The notes: generated by a model not told the origin, from the sequence alone. 64,000 bases of DNA from Bradyrhizobium sp. DOA9 (GCF_000617845.2 NZ_DF820426.1:310001-374000), one strand, 5' to 3'; shown: positions 9,696 to 19,370, counted from the stretch's first letter. Program-made: numbers and translations.

Positions 9696-10590
9696 TTAAG
9701 CTGTTTTCTGCTCCATCTGGATCGGGCTGTTGTAGCCGATGGCGGAGTGGCGCCGGGTTCGGTTGTAGTAGCCCTCGATGTAGGCAAAGATATCTCGTTT
9801 GGCTTGTTCCTTGGTGGCGTAATGCCGATGATGAACGAGCTCTGTCTTGAGCGTGTGGAAGAAGCTCTCCATTGGCGCGCTGTCGTAGCAGTCGGCCTTG
9901 CGGCTCATCGAGGCGCGGAAGCCGGCGGACTTGAGCGCGCTGCGGTAGTCCCCCGAGGCGTATTGAACACCGCGATCTGAGTGGTGGATCAGTCCGGCGT
10001 CGGGGTTCTGCGCTGAGATTGCCGTCCTCAACGCCATCAGCGGTAGTTCCGCCGTCATATGATCCTGCATGGCCCAGCCGACGATCTTGCGGCTGTAGAG
10101 ATCCATGATGGCAGCCAGATAAAGCCAGCCCTGGTCGGTATCGATGTAGGTGATGTCAGCGAGCCAGACCAGGTTTGGCGCGGCGGCGGTGAAGTCCCGT
10201 TTGACCAGATTCGGAGCGATCGGGTGGTCATGACGGCTGTCGGTGGTTCGTACTCGCCGTGGTCGCGCCGTGATAGCGCGAATGCCATGACGGCGCATCA
10301 ATCTCTCGACCCGTCCTCGGCTCACGCCGTGGCCCTGCGCCTTCAGTTCGACATGAATGCGAGGGCTGCCATATCGCCCACGATTGTTGCTATGGATTTG
10401 CCGGACATCTTCCAGCAATTCACGAGTTTCAGCGGATCGCACACTTTCCAGGCGGGATCGCCAGGCGTAGTAACCGGCTCGCGAGACGCCGAGCACGTCG
10501 CACATGATCCTGACAGGGTAGTCGTCACGGCGATCTTCGATGAAGCGGAATCTCATGTCCGGGGTCCAGCAAAGATCGCGATCGACTTTT
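9696..10590 (-). CDS. IS3-family OrfB transposase (DDE integrase), expressed by frameshift from OrfA
   Basis: An rve-type integrase of about 300 residues: MCDVLGVSRAGYYAW near the N-terminus, then VWLADITYIDTDQGWLYLAA (first D), IHHSDRGVQYAS (second D) and SRKADCYDSAPMESFFHTLK (E). The frame remains open upstream to 10739 and overlaps orfA. A run of six A followed by G at about 10588 on the minus strand is the usual IS3 -1 slippage signal, so the product is probably an OrfAB fusion. No lesion is seen. Confidence 0.85.
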
Positions 10591-10870
10591 TTAAAATGTC
10601 GCGCTCCATGCGCAATCGATCGATCTCCTGCTGCAAACAGCAACTCTCCGCATGGTCCGACGACGGCAGCGCCGCCGGCGTGGTGTGGCGCTGCGCCGCT
10701 GCCGTCGTCTCGAATCCAGCCTCTCGTTGCTCGACCCAATAGCGCAATACCGAGTCACGCAGCCCGAGTTCCTTGGCGACCGAACCGATCGACCGACCGC
10801 TCGACGCAACCAGATCGACCGCCTGCCGCTTGTATTCGTCCGTAAATGATCGTCGTCGACGATGTTTCAT
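10553..10870 (-). CDS. IS3-family OrfA (helix-turn-helix)
   Basis: A 105-residue protein starting MKHRRRRSFTDEYKRQAVDL with GSVAKELGLRDSVLRYWVEQ (helix-turn-helix) and a C-terminal leucine-rich segment IDRLRMERDILKKSIAIF. This is the DNA-binding partner of the downstream integrase. Confidence 0.85.
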   Translation of the reverse strand: MKHRRRRSFTDEYKRQAVDLVASSGRSIGSVAKELGLRDSVLRYWVEQREAGFETTAAAQRHTTPAALPSSDHAESCCLQQEIDRLRMERDILKKSIAIFAGPRT

Positions 10871-10929
10871 CAGACACCTCCTGGCTCCTTGAGCCTAGTA
10901 CAGGTGTCCACCAATTTGGAGGAGGTTCA

Positions 10930-11010
10930 GCGCACCCTCGTCGACATCTCGGCAGCCGGATCGGATGGTCCGCTCTTCCGTGAACCTGGCTTTACGCATC
11001 GTCCGTCTCC
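10930..11010 (-). pseudogene. Relic of an IS3-type orfA start
   Basis: The minus strand reads MRKARFTEERTIR, the characteristic opening of another IS3-subgroup OrfA, but nothing else of that element remains. The complete IS3 at 9672-10925 appears to have landed in it. Confidence 0.5.
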
Positions 11011-11021
11011 TCACTGGATTA

Positions 11022-11038
11022 TTGGATCATTTCTTGCA
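11022..11038 (+). promoter_or_regulatory. Sigma-54-type promoter (-24/-12) upstream of the ATP-grasp gene
   Basis: TTGGATCATTTCTTGCA has GG and GC separated by exactly ten bases and a perfect TTGCA -12 block. The -24 block is TGGATC rather than TGGCAC. The predicted start near 11049 leaves a leader of about 57 bases with AAGGAA before the ATG at 11106. No TGT-N10-ACA activator site was found upstream, where the IS3 element now ends. Confidence 0.45.
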
Positions 11039-11105
11039 GGTAGCGAAGCAATGAGGAGTCTACGTCGTCGGCTTAGAGCCACATATAAAGCGAGAAGGAA
11101 CGCAG

Positions 11106-12491
11106 ATGAACAAGCAAGTCGGATCGGATTCCATGTACCTGCGCGCCCTCGGCGATGTGAATTTAGCGATTGAAGATAGAATCCGAACAATTGGCTGCCA
11201 TAATGCGGCATCGCTCTGGTCCGCCCAGGATCAGCTGGCGAGCGCCCTTGCAAACGCCGGTATACATTTCGAGGACCGCGGTTATCCGCTATGCCTCCGG
11301 CCGCTTACCATTACCCCAAAAAAGGCATTCGAAATGCAAATCATTGCGGAGCGTTTTGTCCAACTCTTGGATGTCGCTGCGGAACTATACTGCTGCGATA
11401 TTGCGGTTCGAGACCTCTTCCCTTCTTACAATCATCTCGTGCATTGGACCACTCGCCTCCCGAAACGACGTCCTATTGTGACTGTAGGCCGATTAGATGG
11501 ACTTTTTGCGATCGATGGTCATTACAAGATAATTGAAACGAACACCGAAGGTCCGGGGGGAGTTGTTCAAACGGGCCTAGCCGCAAACATCTGGAGCAAT
11601 ACGTCCAATCCTCTCACTCAAGATCTGCCGTTCGAACGCTCGAAGCAGCGCTTCAAAGCCGATCCGAACACCTTTGTTCGCGAACTTAAAGCCGCATACC
11701 ATGCCGAAACGGGCGATGAGCTCCGTTCTGCCGCCGTGTTGAACTTTAAAGGCAGATATGCGAACGAGGTCGACTGGATTGAAAAGGGTCTAGCAGCCGT
11801 CAGCGTCAAGTCACAGGTGTTGGATATTCGTGCATTGAAACGCACTTCCGACGGCCTATTTGGGCCCGACGGCGATGCTATTCAGCTCACCTACAACAAG
11901 GTGGATGTAAGAGACGTAATGGCCGCTCATGAGTGCAGCGAATATCTCGAGGCCTGCGCGAGACAAGAAGTTGTTTCGATCAATCCTTGGATTGCGCAGT
12001 GGATACTGTCCGACAAGGCCATCCTTGCTTTGTTCAGTGATCCTCGTTTCAGGTCCAATTTTTCCTCCGAGCATGTCTCGCTCATCGAACGCCATGTCCC
12101 TTGGACCCGCGTCATACGTCCTGGGCAAACAACTGATCCGGACGGACGGCTTGTGGATCTCCTAGAGTACATTCGTCTCAATCAGTCACGGTGCGTTCTA
12201 AAGCCTTCGAACGCGACTCGCGGTGAAGGGGTCCAAGTTGGTCCTCTAGTCACTCCATCCGACTGGGACAAACAGCTTAGCGAGGCTGCAAACGGCTCGT
12301 ACGTGGTTCAAGAATACATTCACACTGGACAATTAACTGCGCTCAACCTGCGACGCCGCTCGGTTGAAGCAATGTCGTGGGGGCTCGATTGCTACATATT
12401 TTCCGGGCAATTTGCGGGCTTCCATGCGCGCGCCAGTGCCGATGCCGTGATGAACATTGGACAACGTGGCATATTGCTGCCTGTTGCTTGA
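11106..12491 (+). CDS. ATP-grasp enzyme, glutathionylspermidine-synthase-like/circularly permuted type
   Basis: A 461-residue protein. The central block DGLFAIDGHYKIIETNTEGP resembles the substrate/metal region of circularly permuted ATP-grasp ligases. A C-terminal block CVLKPSNATRGEGVQVGPL followed by YVVQEYI supplies the lysine and glycine-rich loop of an ATP-grasp site. Such enzymes join a carboxylate to an amine through an acyl phosphate. I cannot name the substrate. It has a good ribosome site (AAGGAA) and a sigma-54-like promoter, and stands alone between IS elements. A link with the diaminobutyrate aminotransferase (16863) and aspartokinase (22270) is inferred from shared region and promoter type only. 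The reading frame looks intact. Confidence 0.65.
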   Translation: MNKQVGSDSMYLRALGDVNLAIEDRIRTIGCHNAASLWSAQDQLASALANAGIHFEDRGYPLCLRPLTITPKKAFEMQIIAERFVQLLDVAAELYCCDIAVRDLFPSYNHLVHWTTRLPKRRPIVTVGRLDGLFAIDGHYKIIETNTEGPGGVVQTGLAANIWSNTSNPLTQDLPFERSKQRFKADPNTFVRELKAAYHAETGDELRSAAVLNFKGRYANEVDWIEKGLAAVSVKSQVLDIRALKRTSDGLFGPDGDAIQLTYNKVDVRDVMAAHECSEYLEACARQEVVSINPWIAQWILSDKAILALFSDPRFRSNFSSEHVSLIERHVPWTRVIRPGQTTDPDGRLVDLLEYIRLNQSRCVLKPSNATRGEGVQVGPLVTPSDWDKQLSEAANGSYVVQEYIHTGQLTALNLRRRSVEAMSWGLDCYIFSGQFAGFHARASADAVMNIGQRGILLPVA

Positions 12492-12639
12492 TCGAGGCCT
12501 AGTTCGCGCAGGGCAGGCTTCCTGAACACACTCGGCGGCGCCGTGCGATTTGCTGGAGGGAGCGTCGGTCACGTTTAAGCAATGTCGACGCCGTTGGTCA
12601 GCCGGCACGGATCATCGGCTAGACCGCGGCTGCGGCCTT

Positions 12640-12790
12640 CCATGCGGGCTTCAGAAGCTCTGCGACGCCAATCGTAAGCCCCGGTCCGATCGTTAAAGGG
12701 GCGTGCCGAGTGGGGGCGGGGATGTCGCCTCCGCCCCCTCCCAGACCCGGACGAGCAGGTTCCCCGCATCCGGTTCTTTAGAGCCGCAGC
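12640..12790 (-). other. Possible group II intron remnant
   Basis: On the minus strand AACCGGATGCGGGGAA followed by CTGCTCGTCCGG resembles the GAGCCGGATGCGG...CACGTCCGGTTC hairpin common in bacterial group II introns. No reverse transcriptase frame is attached. The resemblance is to a short structural motif only, so this is tentative. Confidence 0.25.
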
Positions 12791-12834
12791 TCAGGACCGC
12801 CAGCGTCTGACCAACTGTTCTCGCTCTTTTGCAT

Positions 12835-13128
12835 CCTGAGTTGGCGGGTCTTCTGAATGACGATGCTCAACCGTTCCGCCCTGAAGCGCCGCCAACTCTC
12901 GCGTTGACTGCGACAGAAATCGGCGCGCTTGATCGTCTCGTCAACGACCAACCAAAAGCAACACAGAACACTCTCTCGCACTATCCGATCAAGATCGCTC
13001 GGCTCGGCGGTTATCTCGCCCGCGCCAGCGACCTGCCGCCCGGCAACACCGTCATGTGGCACGGGCGCCCATGCCTCGCCGACATAGCGCTGCACGCCCT
13101 GGTCGAAGGAACAATTGTGGCAAATTGA
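12835..13128 (+). pseudogene. IS4-family transposase, C-terminal fragment
   Basis: The frame contains LTATEIGALDRLVNDQPKAT, IKIARLGGYLARASDLPPGN and WHGRPCLADIALHALVEG, the C-terminal end of an IS4/Tn5-like transposase. The catalytic core is absent. Confidence 0.65.
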
Positions 13129-13371
13129 GAGCCTCACCGGAGGCTTACGACGATCACGGGGGGCCCGCTGGATCCTTGTCTCTTTCACTTCCGTTTGGCC
13201 TCTTGCGGCTTCGAGCACGCTCACGTCGTATTTGGCGGTGAGAGCTTCGTTGCCCTGGCCGAAGGCCTGCAGAATGCCCTCTGGTCGCCCGGTGGGGAGT
13301 CGCGGGAGCATCGACTCCCTCCGGTGAGGGCCGCCTTGTCGGGTAAATACGAGTGCTGTGTAACAGCCCTT

Positions 13372-14420
13372 ATGGACAGCAGTAAGTTCAGTGCTCAGAT
13401 TGAACGGTTCGAGGTTGTCGAGATTGGCCTTCGCCGTCGCTGGACCGATGATGAGAAACTCAAGATCGTTCTGGAGAGTTTGCAAGAACCGCGCGCGGTC
13501 TCGTCGACAGCACGACGATACGACGTTTCGCGCTCGCTCCTGTTGACTTGGCAGCGACCGTTCGGAACGCGCACGAGCGATATTGAACAACCTTAGCCAG
13601 CCTTTGTGCCGGCGATGGTAGTGCCGGACCAACCGCCGGCGCCGCCAGTGGCTTTAGCGGGCACACGAGCGGACGCATGGAGATTGTCGTCGGCAAGGAA
13701 AATGAGCGCCGCAAGGTGTAAGGCAAAAAGCCAGCGTGATCTCGCCACTGGCGCTGGAATCCGTCCGCCGGATCGATGCCCCGTTTGGAGATCGAGCGCG
13801 GCATCAACGGAGATACGCCCGAGCGGCGACGAGCCGTGCGCCAGGACCGCAGCGTCATGCCGGTCGCTGATCTGAGGGGCTGGATGCGCGAACAACGCGC
13901 CAAGCTCTCACGGCGCAACGATGTTGCCAAGGCGATGGACTACATGCTCAAGCGCTGGGATGCGTTTACCCGCTTGCTCGACTTCTCCTTTGTTTAGGAG
14001 CCAGTGGCTTGCACCACATCTACGGATCCGGGCTCACAGCGCAGCCGGGCAAGTGGTAGGGACGGCCCAGTAACAACGCGAACTCGTAGCTAATGGGCAT
14101 CACGGCCTGCAACCGTTTCGTGCTCCAGACCCCCTATCCCGGCTTCGACAGACTAACTCCGAAAGATCAGCCTCACCACCGAACTTGAGACGCCGGAGAC
14201 ATCCTGCCCTTTAACAACGCGGCCGAGCGAGCGACACGTTGTCTTGCGCTGGCAAGAAAGGAAGGGTTCTCGCCGGTTCTGATCGGGGCTCTGGCTGCCG
14301 TGATGGCCACGGCTATCATAACGGCGTGTTTCAATGACACCGCCACGAAAGCCTTGCCCGGATGGATAGGGCATAGCCTCGGGAGAGGCGACAGAGGGTC
14401 TCCGGACAATGCGGGAGTGA
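13372..14420 (+). pseudogene. IS66 relic: tnpA start and pieces of tnpC
   Basis: From 13372 MDSSKFSAQIERFEVVEIGL followed by RRRWTDDEKLKIVLESLQE is an IS66 TnpA N-terminus that stops at 13596. From about 13740, MPRLEIERGINGDTPERRRA and AKAMDYMLKRWDAFTRLLD are from the TnpC C-terminal region. A further TnpC piece (LPFNNAAERATRCLALARK) lies at 14205-14270. Internal deletions and stops show old decay. Confidence 0.7.
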
Positions 14421-14429
14421 GAAAGGGGC

Positions 14430-15180
14430 TGCATGACCGATCGCTAAACTTCAACATCTAGACATCTTCTACATCGCTGATCATTCATGAGGCGCCGATT
14501 TGGCGCAATCCTCGTCCGGATCTCGAAAACTGCCGTTCAATAGGAATGAGTGTGACGTCAAACGGTTCATACGAACATGGATCTTCGCGTCTCTCTTCCG
14601 AGACCTCACGCCTTACGGTCACATTTGTGAGGTCAGACTAAGCTCACCACCACTTGTCTTCCGCTGCGCAGTGTGTTTCCACGTGAATGTGCGAATATCA
14701 TCCTCAGCAAGAATGCATCCGGCGCGATGTCGAGTACACAAGTTTTGCGCGAATTGCGGCTCCGGTGCAGGACGTGAATATACATGCAGCATGGAAACTT
14801 CTTGTCGATCCTCTTTTGTTCAATTCTGCAACCAGCGCACCACGCTTCCCAGGGGAACCAAACCGCATCTTAAACATCTTTTGGAGGCACGCATTTTGCA
14901 TGTACCGCTAGTCGTGAAAGCATTATTCGCTTGTTGTGGCCTATTCCCTCGAGCCAGCGCAACCCACCCGACAAGTTTAGTCAATCCGGATCGTAGGCTT
15001 CCAAGATCGCCACATACGTTGCATGCATCCGGCTTATCGCAAAGGGCACAATGTGGCACCCGCACCGCCGCGGGGTATTCTATCAACCATCGCTTCACGC
15101 GGTGCCGGGCAAGTCGCCCAGAGAGGCTTCTCTATAACTTAACCTAGCTCGGTCTGCGGACCATCGAGGGGCACCTGGCC
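14430..15180. other. No recognisable gene; one weak sigma-54-like motif
   Basis: A plus-strand frame from 14500 to 15147 stays open for 215 codons, but its peptide is rich in Arg, Cys and Ser without domain character, so I do not call it a gene. GAGGCACGCATTTTGCA at 14885-14900 has correct GG-N10-GC spacing and good -24/-12 blocks, but no convincing start codon with a ribosome site follows. Confidence 0.4.
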
Positions 15181-15190
15181 CTATACTGGT

Positions 15191-15210
15191 TTTGGCAGCG
15201 CTCTTGCAAG
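15191..15210 (+). promoter_or_regulatory. Sigma-54-type promoter before a small ORF
   Basis: TTTGGCAGCGCTCTTGCAAG contains TGGCA and TTGCA with GG-N10-GC spacing. The predicted transcript start near 15219 lies 35 bases before the ATG at 15254. No TGT-N10-ACA site was found in the preceding 200 bases. Confidence 0.45.
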
Positions 15211-15253
15211 GCATCCGAACATATTACGCCGCTCAAGGTCAGCCAGAGAAACG

Positions 15254-15475
15254 ATGCCCATCAGCGATCAATTGGCTGCCATGCGCAGTCATCGCAACCA
15301 GATCCACCGCTACCGCCAGCTCCTCACACGCGAGCTGCCAGAGCACGATCGCGGCTATCTCCAGGACCGCTTGTCCCAAGAATGCCGCGCGTTTCGAAGC
15401 CTCACAGACGCTGTTTTTCCCATAGTGGTCAGAGTCCCGCGTGGGATTCCCATTTCCGCACGATCAGCCGAGTAG
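15254..15475 (+). CDS. Small hypothetical protein behind a sigma-54-type promoter
   Basis: A 73-residue frame beginning MPISDQLAAMRSHRNQIHRY and RQLLTRELPEHDRGYLQDRL. It is charged and probably helical, with no membrane segment. GAGAAA precedes the ATG by three bases. I do not recognise a family. The position 35 bases after a plausible -24/-12 promoter is the main reason for calling it. The C-terminal 25 residues look less coding-like and may be altered. Confidence 0.4.
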   Translation: MPISDQLAAMRSHRNQIHRYRQLLTRELPEHDRGYLQDRLSQECRAFRSLTDAVFPIVVRVPRGIPISARSAE

Positions 15476-15479
15476 AACA

Positions 15480-16230
15480 AGCGACCGATCGATTTTGGTC
15501 GAGACCGGGTTCCGCTGTTTGCTTGTGCTATAAGACGTTTAATGTCCGCAGGCCCACCAGCTGTGAGCCGCGCGTGAGCCCAATCGCCTTGCGTCTCTTC
15601 TTCGGCACAAGAAATCCGTGCGCACGGACATAGCTGACCCCAGACGGGGCCTTACAGGCAGGGGCTGAAACCGCGATCGGCGGTCGGCTAGGAGGCGTCT
15701 GCATGCGGACCGCTGATATACACCGACCCGCAGCTTGTCACCGAGCCAAAAAATAGTTATGGTCCTCGTGCTCACCAAAGGTGGTCGACCCTGTCTCGTG
15801 TGGCTTAGCCGCACGAGGTCTTCCCTTAGCAGCGTTAAGGCCCGACGCATCACCGTCGACGATCTCATCCGCCAATGAGCAGCTCATTATAGATCTCAGA
15901 TTTGCGGTTCTCTACCACCTCATCTTAGGCAATGCTGGCCCTAGGGCGACCGTCCGGCCGAGTCCATCGCCCGCGCATGCCACTCTTGAGAAGTCGTCGC
16001 TCATCCCCCTCCGCAAACCGGCGCCCAGCCAAAAGCCGCGCCAAAGCTATTCTGGGCAGGCCACATCAAAGCAACTCCACTACATATTTTCACATCCTTC
16101 CTTCACTGCTTCTTCACGCCGCTAAGCCAGCGCCGGTTGATGTTCTTCTATTCACTGTCCGACGGAGGCGGCCTCGTCAAACCCGGTCCCGCCTGCCTTC
16201 GCTTCTCTAGCTCCGGAATGACGGCACTCT
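15480..16230. other. No gene recognised
   Basis: Several short overlapping frames on both strands without recognisable features. A near-match to a NifA activator site (TGT-N10-ACT) occurs at 16141-16156, about 80 bases before the promoter-like sequence at 16236. Confidence 0.4.
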
Positions 16231-16235
16231 TATCG

Positions 16236-16251
16236 CGGCATGGCGATTGCT
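16236..16251 (+). promoter_or_regulatory. Sigma-54-type promoter upstream of small ORF and ectB-type gene
   Basis: CGGCATGGCGATTGCT has GG-N10-GC spacing, a -12 block ATTGCT and a -24 block CGGCATG close to TGGCACG. A near-consensus upstream site (TGT-N10-ACT, 16141-16156) sits at a typical distance. Transcription would start near 16262, ahead of the ORF at 16398 and the aminotransferase at 16863. Confidence 0.4.
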
Positions 16252-16397
16252 ACCAAGAAGTCAGTAGGGACGGCTCCGCTGGCTGCCAACACCTAGGCAG
16301 GAACGCCGTCGTCTTGAGCTGAAAGCGCGCTCTCAGAACAACTCGTCGCGCAGGTCTATATCGCTCAGGTTAAACCGAGGACGGATGGAGAAGAAAG

Positions 16398-16667
16398 ATG
16401 ACTTCCAAGCAGGATACTTGTGTCAATAGCCCCACGACGGGAGCCTTGGTCCTCATGCGACGCGCTCCTCCAAAGGCCGCTGCGAGATCCGCGCTACTCG
16501 CTCTCGAGCTGGCAAGAGCGCTTTACCGTGAGCGTAGCCGTCAACTCGCTACATTTGCGTGGGATGCTGCGGCCGAGCGCAAGGCATCAGCTCAGTCATA
16601 CCCAGGCACAAACGCCTCCAAGCGTGAGAGCGGCACGATGGCCTGCGCATGTACGTCCTCCGGTTAG
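16398..16667 (+). CDS. Small hypothetical protein upstream of the aminotransferase
   Basis: An 89-residue frame starting MTSKQDTCVNSPTTGALVLM with a helical basic middle part (ARSALLALELARALYRERSR). GGAGAAGAAAG directly precedes the ATG, a strong ribosome site. No family is recognised. It could be a leader gene of the ectB-type transcript or a spurious frame; the ribosome site is the main support. Confidence 0.35.
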   Translation: MTSKQDTCVNSPTTGALVLMRRAPPKAAARSALLALELARALYRERSRQLATFAWDAAAERKASAQSYPGTNASKRESGTMACACTSSG

Positions 16668-16862
16668 AAGAAGAGACTGGGGACTTCTTCAGTTTGATCC
16701 TTGATGAGCAAGCCCTCGAGTATGTCCCGGTCAGTTGTCCGCGCAAACTCATGAATTCGGCTCGCTTGATCAGGAACTACCAGCGTTGAGAGGTTCAATA
16801 TTAGGCGGGCCCCGTTAGGTATCCAGCAGCAGCCCCATCCTTGGAAACGGTGAAGGTACGTT

Positions 16863-18164
16863 ATGACTGAGTCTGTCCGCTCCTCGCGCAATCTGCACGC
16901 TTTAAATGCGATGGAATCTAACGTTCGTCTGTACTCTCGTGCCTTTCCGGCCCTTTTTAGCCACGCGCGCGGGTCTTTCTTGCTGACCGAGACGGGCGAT
17001 CGGTTCATCGACTTTCTATCCGGGGCGGGAGCGCTCAATTACGGGCACAACAATCATCAGATAAAGGCAGCTATGACGGCTTATCTCGCATCGGACGCTG
17101 TCGTTCACGGGCTTGATATGGCTACTCCGGCCAAGCTCGCATTTATGGAGACATTCAGTTCAGTTATCCTGCGGGAGCGCCGTTTGAGCTATCGATTTCA
17201 ATTTACGGGGCCTACAGGTGCCAACGCTGTTGAAGCGGCATTGAAGCTCGCGCGCAAGGTTACAGGACGCCACAATATCATTTCATTCACGCGCGGCTAT
17301 CACGGCCTCAGCCTCGGCGCCGCCGCCGCGACCGGAAATCAGTTCTATCGCAAAGCCAGCCAAGTCGCCCTGTCCGGCGTCACCTTTATGCCCTTTGATG
17401 GCTATCTCGGAGAAGGGATTGATGCGGCCGAATATCTGCGAAACGCGCTTCGGGACCCGAGCAGCGGCATCGATGCGCCAGCCGCCATCCTCCTCGAAAC
17501 CATACAGGGGGAGGGCGGCATTAACGTCGCTCGAGAACCATGGCTCCGATCAATTCAAACCATCGCCGCGGAGATTGAAGCCGTCTTTATCGTCGATGAC
17601 ATCCAGATGGGTTGTGGCCGCACCGGCGACTTCTTCAGCTTTGAGTCCGCGGAGTTGTCGCCCGACATCGTAATCCTCTCGAAATCCCTGAGCGGTTATG
17701 GTCTACCCCTATCCTTGCTTTTGATTAAAGATGCGATCGACATATGGGAGCCGGGAGAGCACACAGGCACGTTTCGCGGAAACAACCTGGCACTTGTCTC
17801 CGCAACTGCTGCCTTGAATCTCTACTGGCGCAGTGCTGCCTTCTCGCAGAGCATTCACCAGATGGGAACGCTAATGCGGCAACGGCTGAACGCCATCTCC
17901 GCTGCGCAAGGAAACCGCTTCACCGTTCGAGGTCGCGGAATGGCGCTTGGCTTTGACTGTGGAAAGACGCCCGAAATTGCTGCGGTTGCAGTACGGACTG
18001 CCTACAATCGCGGTCTGATTATCGAGCGCTGCGGCCCGGCGGATGAGGTAATCAAGTTCTTTCCTTCGCTAACGATCGACCCAGAGACCTTGAATAGGGG
18101 TTTAGACATCTTTGAAGAGAGCTTAGCGGAAGCAATGAGCCAGTCGAGCGCAGCTTTGACATGA
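16863..18164 (+). CDS. Diaminobutyrate--2-oxoglutarate aminotransferase (EctB-type)
   Basis: A 433-residue class-III PLP aminotransferase that follows EctB/DABA transaminase closely: ESNVRLYSRAFPALF at the N-terminus, SGAGALNYGHNNHQIKAAM, FTGPTGANAVEAALKLAR, IISFTRGYHGLSLGA, FMPFDGYLGEG, ETIQGEGGINVAREPWL, VDDIQMGCGRTGDFFSFE and the PLP-lysine motif ILSKSLSGYGLPLS, then GTFRGNNLALV. The reaction converts L-aspartate semialdehyde plus glutamate to L-2,4-diaminobutyrate. GAAGG lies nine bases before the start. No ectA or ectC is present, so ectoine synthesis is unlikely. With the aspartokinase at 22270 it could supply diaminobutyrate for another product. The frame is intact. Confidence 0.85.
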   Translation: MTESVRSSRNLHALNAMESNVRLYSRAFPALFSHARGSFLLTETGDRFIDFLSGAGALNYGHNNHQIKAAMTAYLASDAVVHGLDMATPAKLAFMETFSSVILRERRLSYRFQFTGPTGANAVEAALKLARKVTGRHNIISFTRGYHGLSLGAAAATGNQFYRKASQVALSGVTFMPFDGYLGEGIDAAEYLRNALRDPSSGIDAPAAILLETIQGEGGINVAREPWLRSIQTIAAEIEAVFIVDDIQMGCGRTGDFFSFESAELSPDIVILSKSLSGYGLPLSLLLIKDAIDIWEPGEHTGTFRGNNLALVSATAALNLYWRSAAFSQSIHQMGTLMRQRLNAISAAQGNRFTVRGRGMALGFDCGKTPEIAAVAVRTAYNRGLIIERCGPADEVIKFFPSLTIDPETLNRGLDIFEESLAEAMSQSSAALT

Positions 18165-18380
18165 CCTCTCCTTTCGGAGGCAGGTCTCCATTCGTCTATC
18201 CTGAAGAGGCTTCAGTTTCAGCTAAGCTGGCCCGGCCGACCTGGACCCCGGTATGGCTGCTGCTGCTAACCTACCACCTTCCTTCAGCAGGAGGTAGAGC
18301 CCGGCCCGAAGCGTCTGAGGCCGGCACTATCTTGGCCAGAGTTTCTTCATCGATCGCCGACAGTTGAGGAGGGGAGACCG

Positions 18381-19370
18381 ATGAAGGCTTCAAGGCTTTC
18401 GGACGCCCAGAATGCGGTCTTTCTCAAGCAAGGTCTGACGGCGTGCCGGTTGCGGAGATCTGCCGCAAAGACGGTATCCAGCCAGCCGATCAATTTCAAT
18501 TTGGAAGCCGAAAATGACGGGCTGCTGCCGACCAAAATGCAGCTGCTGAAGCAGCTCCGGGAAGAGAAACGTCAAGCTGAACAAGCTGGTGGGAGATCCT
18601 TGCTCGGCTGCGGGAGGTGAACCGACGAGAACTCTCAACCCTGGCCGCAAGGCACAAGCTCGTGACGAGGTTTGTGGCGATCGTCAGGTGCCGATCCACA
18701 AGGAGGATCTGGAGTTCGAGGCCGATCGACCTACCACTACAAGTCTCGTCGGTCCGGCCAGGGGGCACTGTACACTCGGATGAGGACGATCTGCCATTTT
18801 CACCTGCATTACGGCTGACGCCGCGCTCACGTGATGCTGGGTCGCGGGGAGTGGCTTCACGGCCAGAACAAACCCGACCGCCTCTATCACGAACGGGTGC
18901 AATACATCACCAGGCGTCGGCTCAAGGCCAAGCTGCGCGATCACCGCGGCCGGCCACGCGAGCCAACGAGACCTGGACCATGGACTTTGTCCATGACCAG
19001 CTGGGATCTGCCGGCAAGCTCCTCGTACTTGCGATGCTCCTTATCTTCCCCGCGTCTCGAAGGCGCTGGAGCCGTGGCTCCCTTCTGCTTCACCGCCACC
19101 GTGGAAGTACTGGAAAGGGTTTGCGATGAATCGGGCTCCCCACGTTGCGAGGTCGATCAGGGCAGCGAGTTCGTGTCACGCAATCTTGACGTCGGAACCT
19201 ATCAACGTGGCCTCACGCTACGGTTCTCAAGGCCCACCAAGCCAACTGATGATGCCGCTACCAAAGTGTTCAATGGCCTCCGCACCGAACGCCTCAAGCC
19301 CATTGGCTTCTATCAGTTGCATACTCCCGAGCCAAACTTCGAGGTTTGACGCCGCGCAGATACCATAACG
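18381..19370 (+). pseudogene. Decayed IS3-family element
   Basis: MKASRLSDAQNAVFLKQG opens an OrfA, followed after frame changes by DGLLPTKMQLLKQLREEK. OrfB pieces include ANETWTMDFVHDQLG, VDQGSEFVSRNLDV and LTLRFSRPTKPTDDAATKVF. Many stops and frameshifts separate them. This is an old relic, more degraded than the other IS3 copies here. Confidence 0.7.

Larger units (their letters stand above)
9672..10925 (-). mobile_element. Apparently complete IS3-family insertion sequence
   Basis: The element carries orfA (10553-10870) and orfB (9696 to about 10590) on the minus strand. It is bounded by imperfect inverted repeats: CTCCAAAAAAGTGGACA at the left end and, read on the minus strand, CTCCAAATTGGTGGACA at the right end. 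All parts needed for transposition are visible, unlike most IS copies in this window. It is inserted into a relic of another IS3-type orfA at about 10930. Confidence 0.8.

Noticed and set aside
12778..13632. 284-codon minus-strand frame
   Set aside because: It runs antisense to recognisable IS4 and IS66 fragments and has no domain features of its own.
15045..15062. TGGCACCCGCACCGCC as a further sigma-54 promoter
   Set aside because: GG-N10-GC spacing is right but the -12 block lacks TTGC and no gene follows.
14500..15147. 215-codon plus-strand frame
   Set aside because: No start with ribosome site, unusual amino-acid composition and no domain; open by chance.
16863..18164. Ectoine biosynthesis operon
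   Set aside because: Only the EctB-type aminotransferase is present; no EctA acetyltransferase or EctC synthase lies anywhere in the window.
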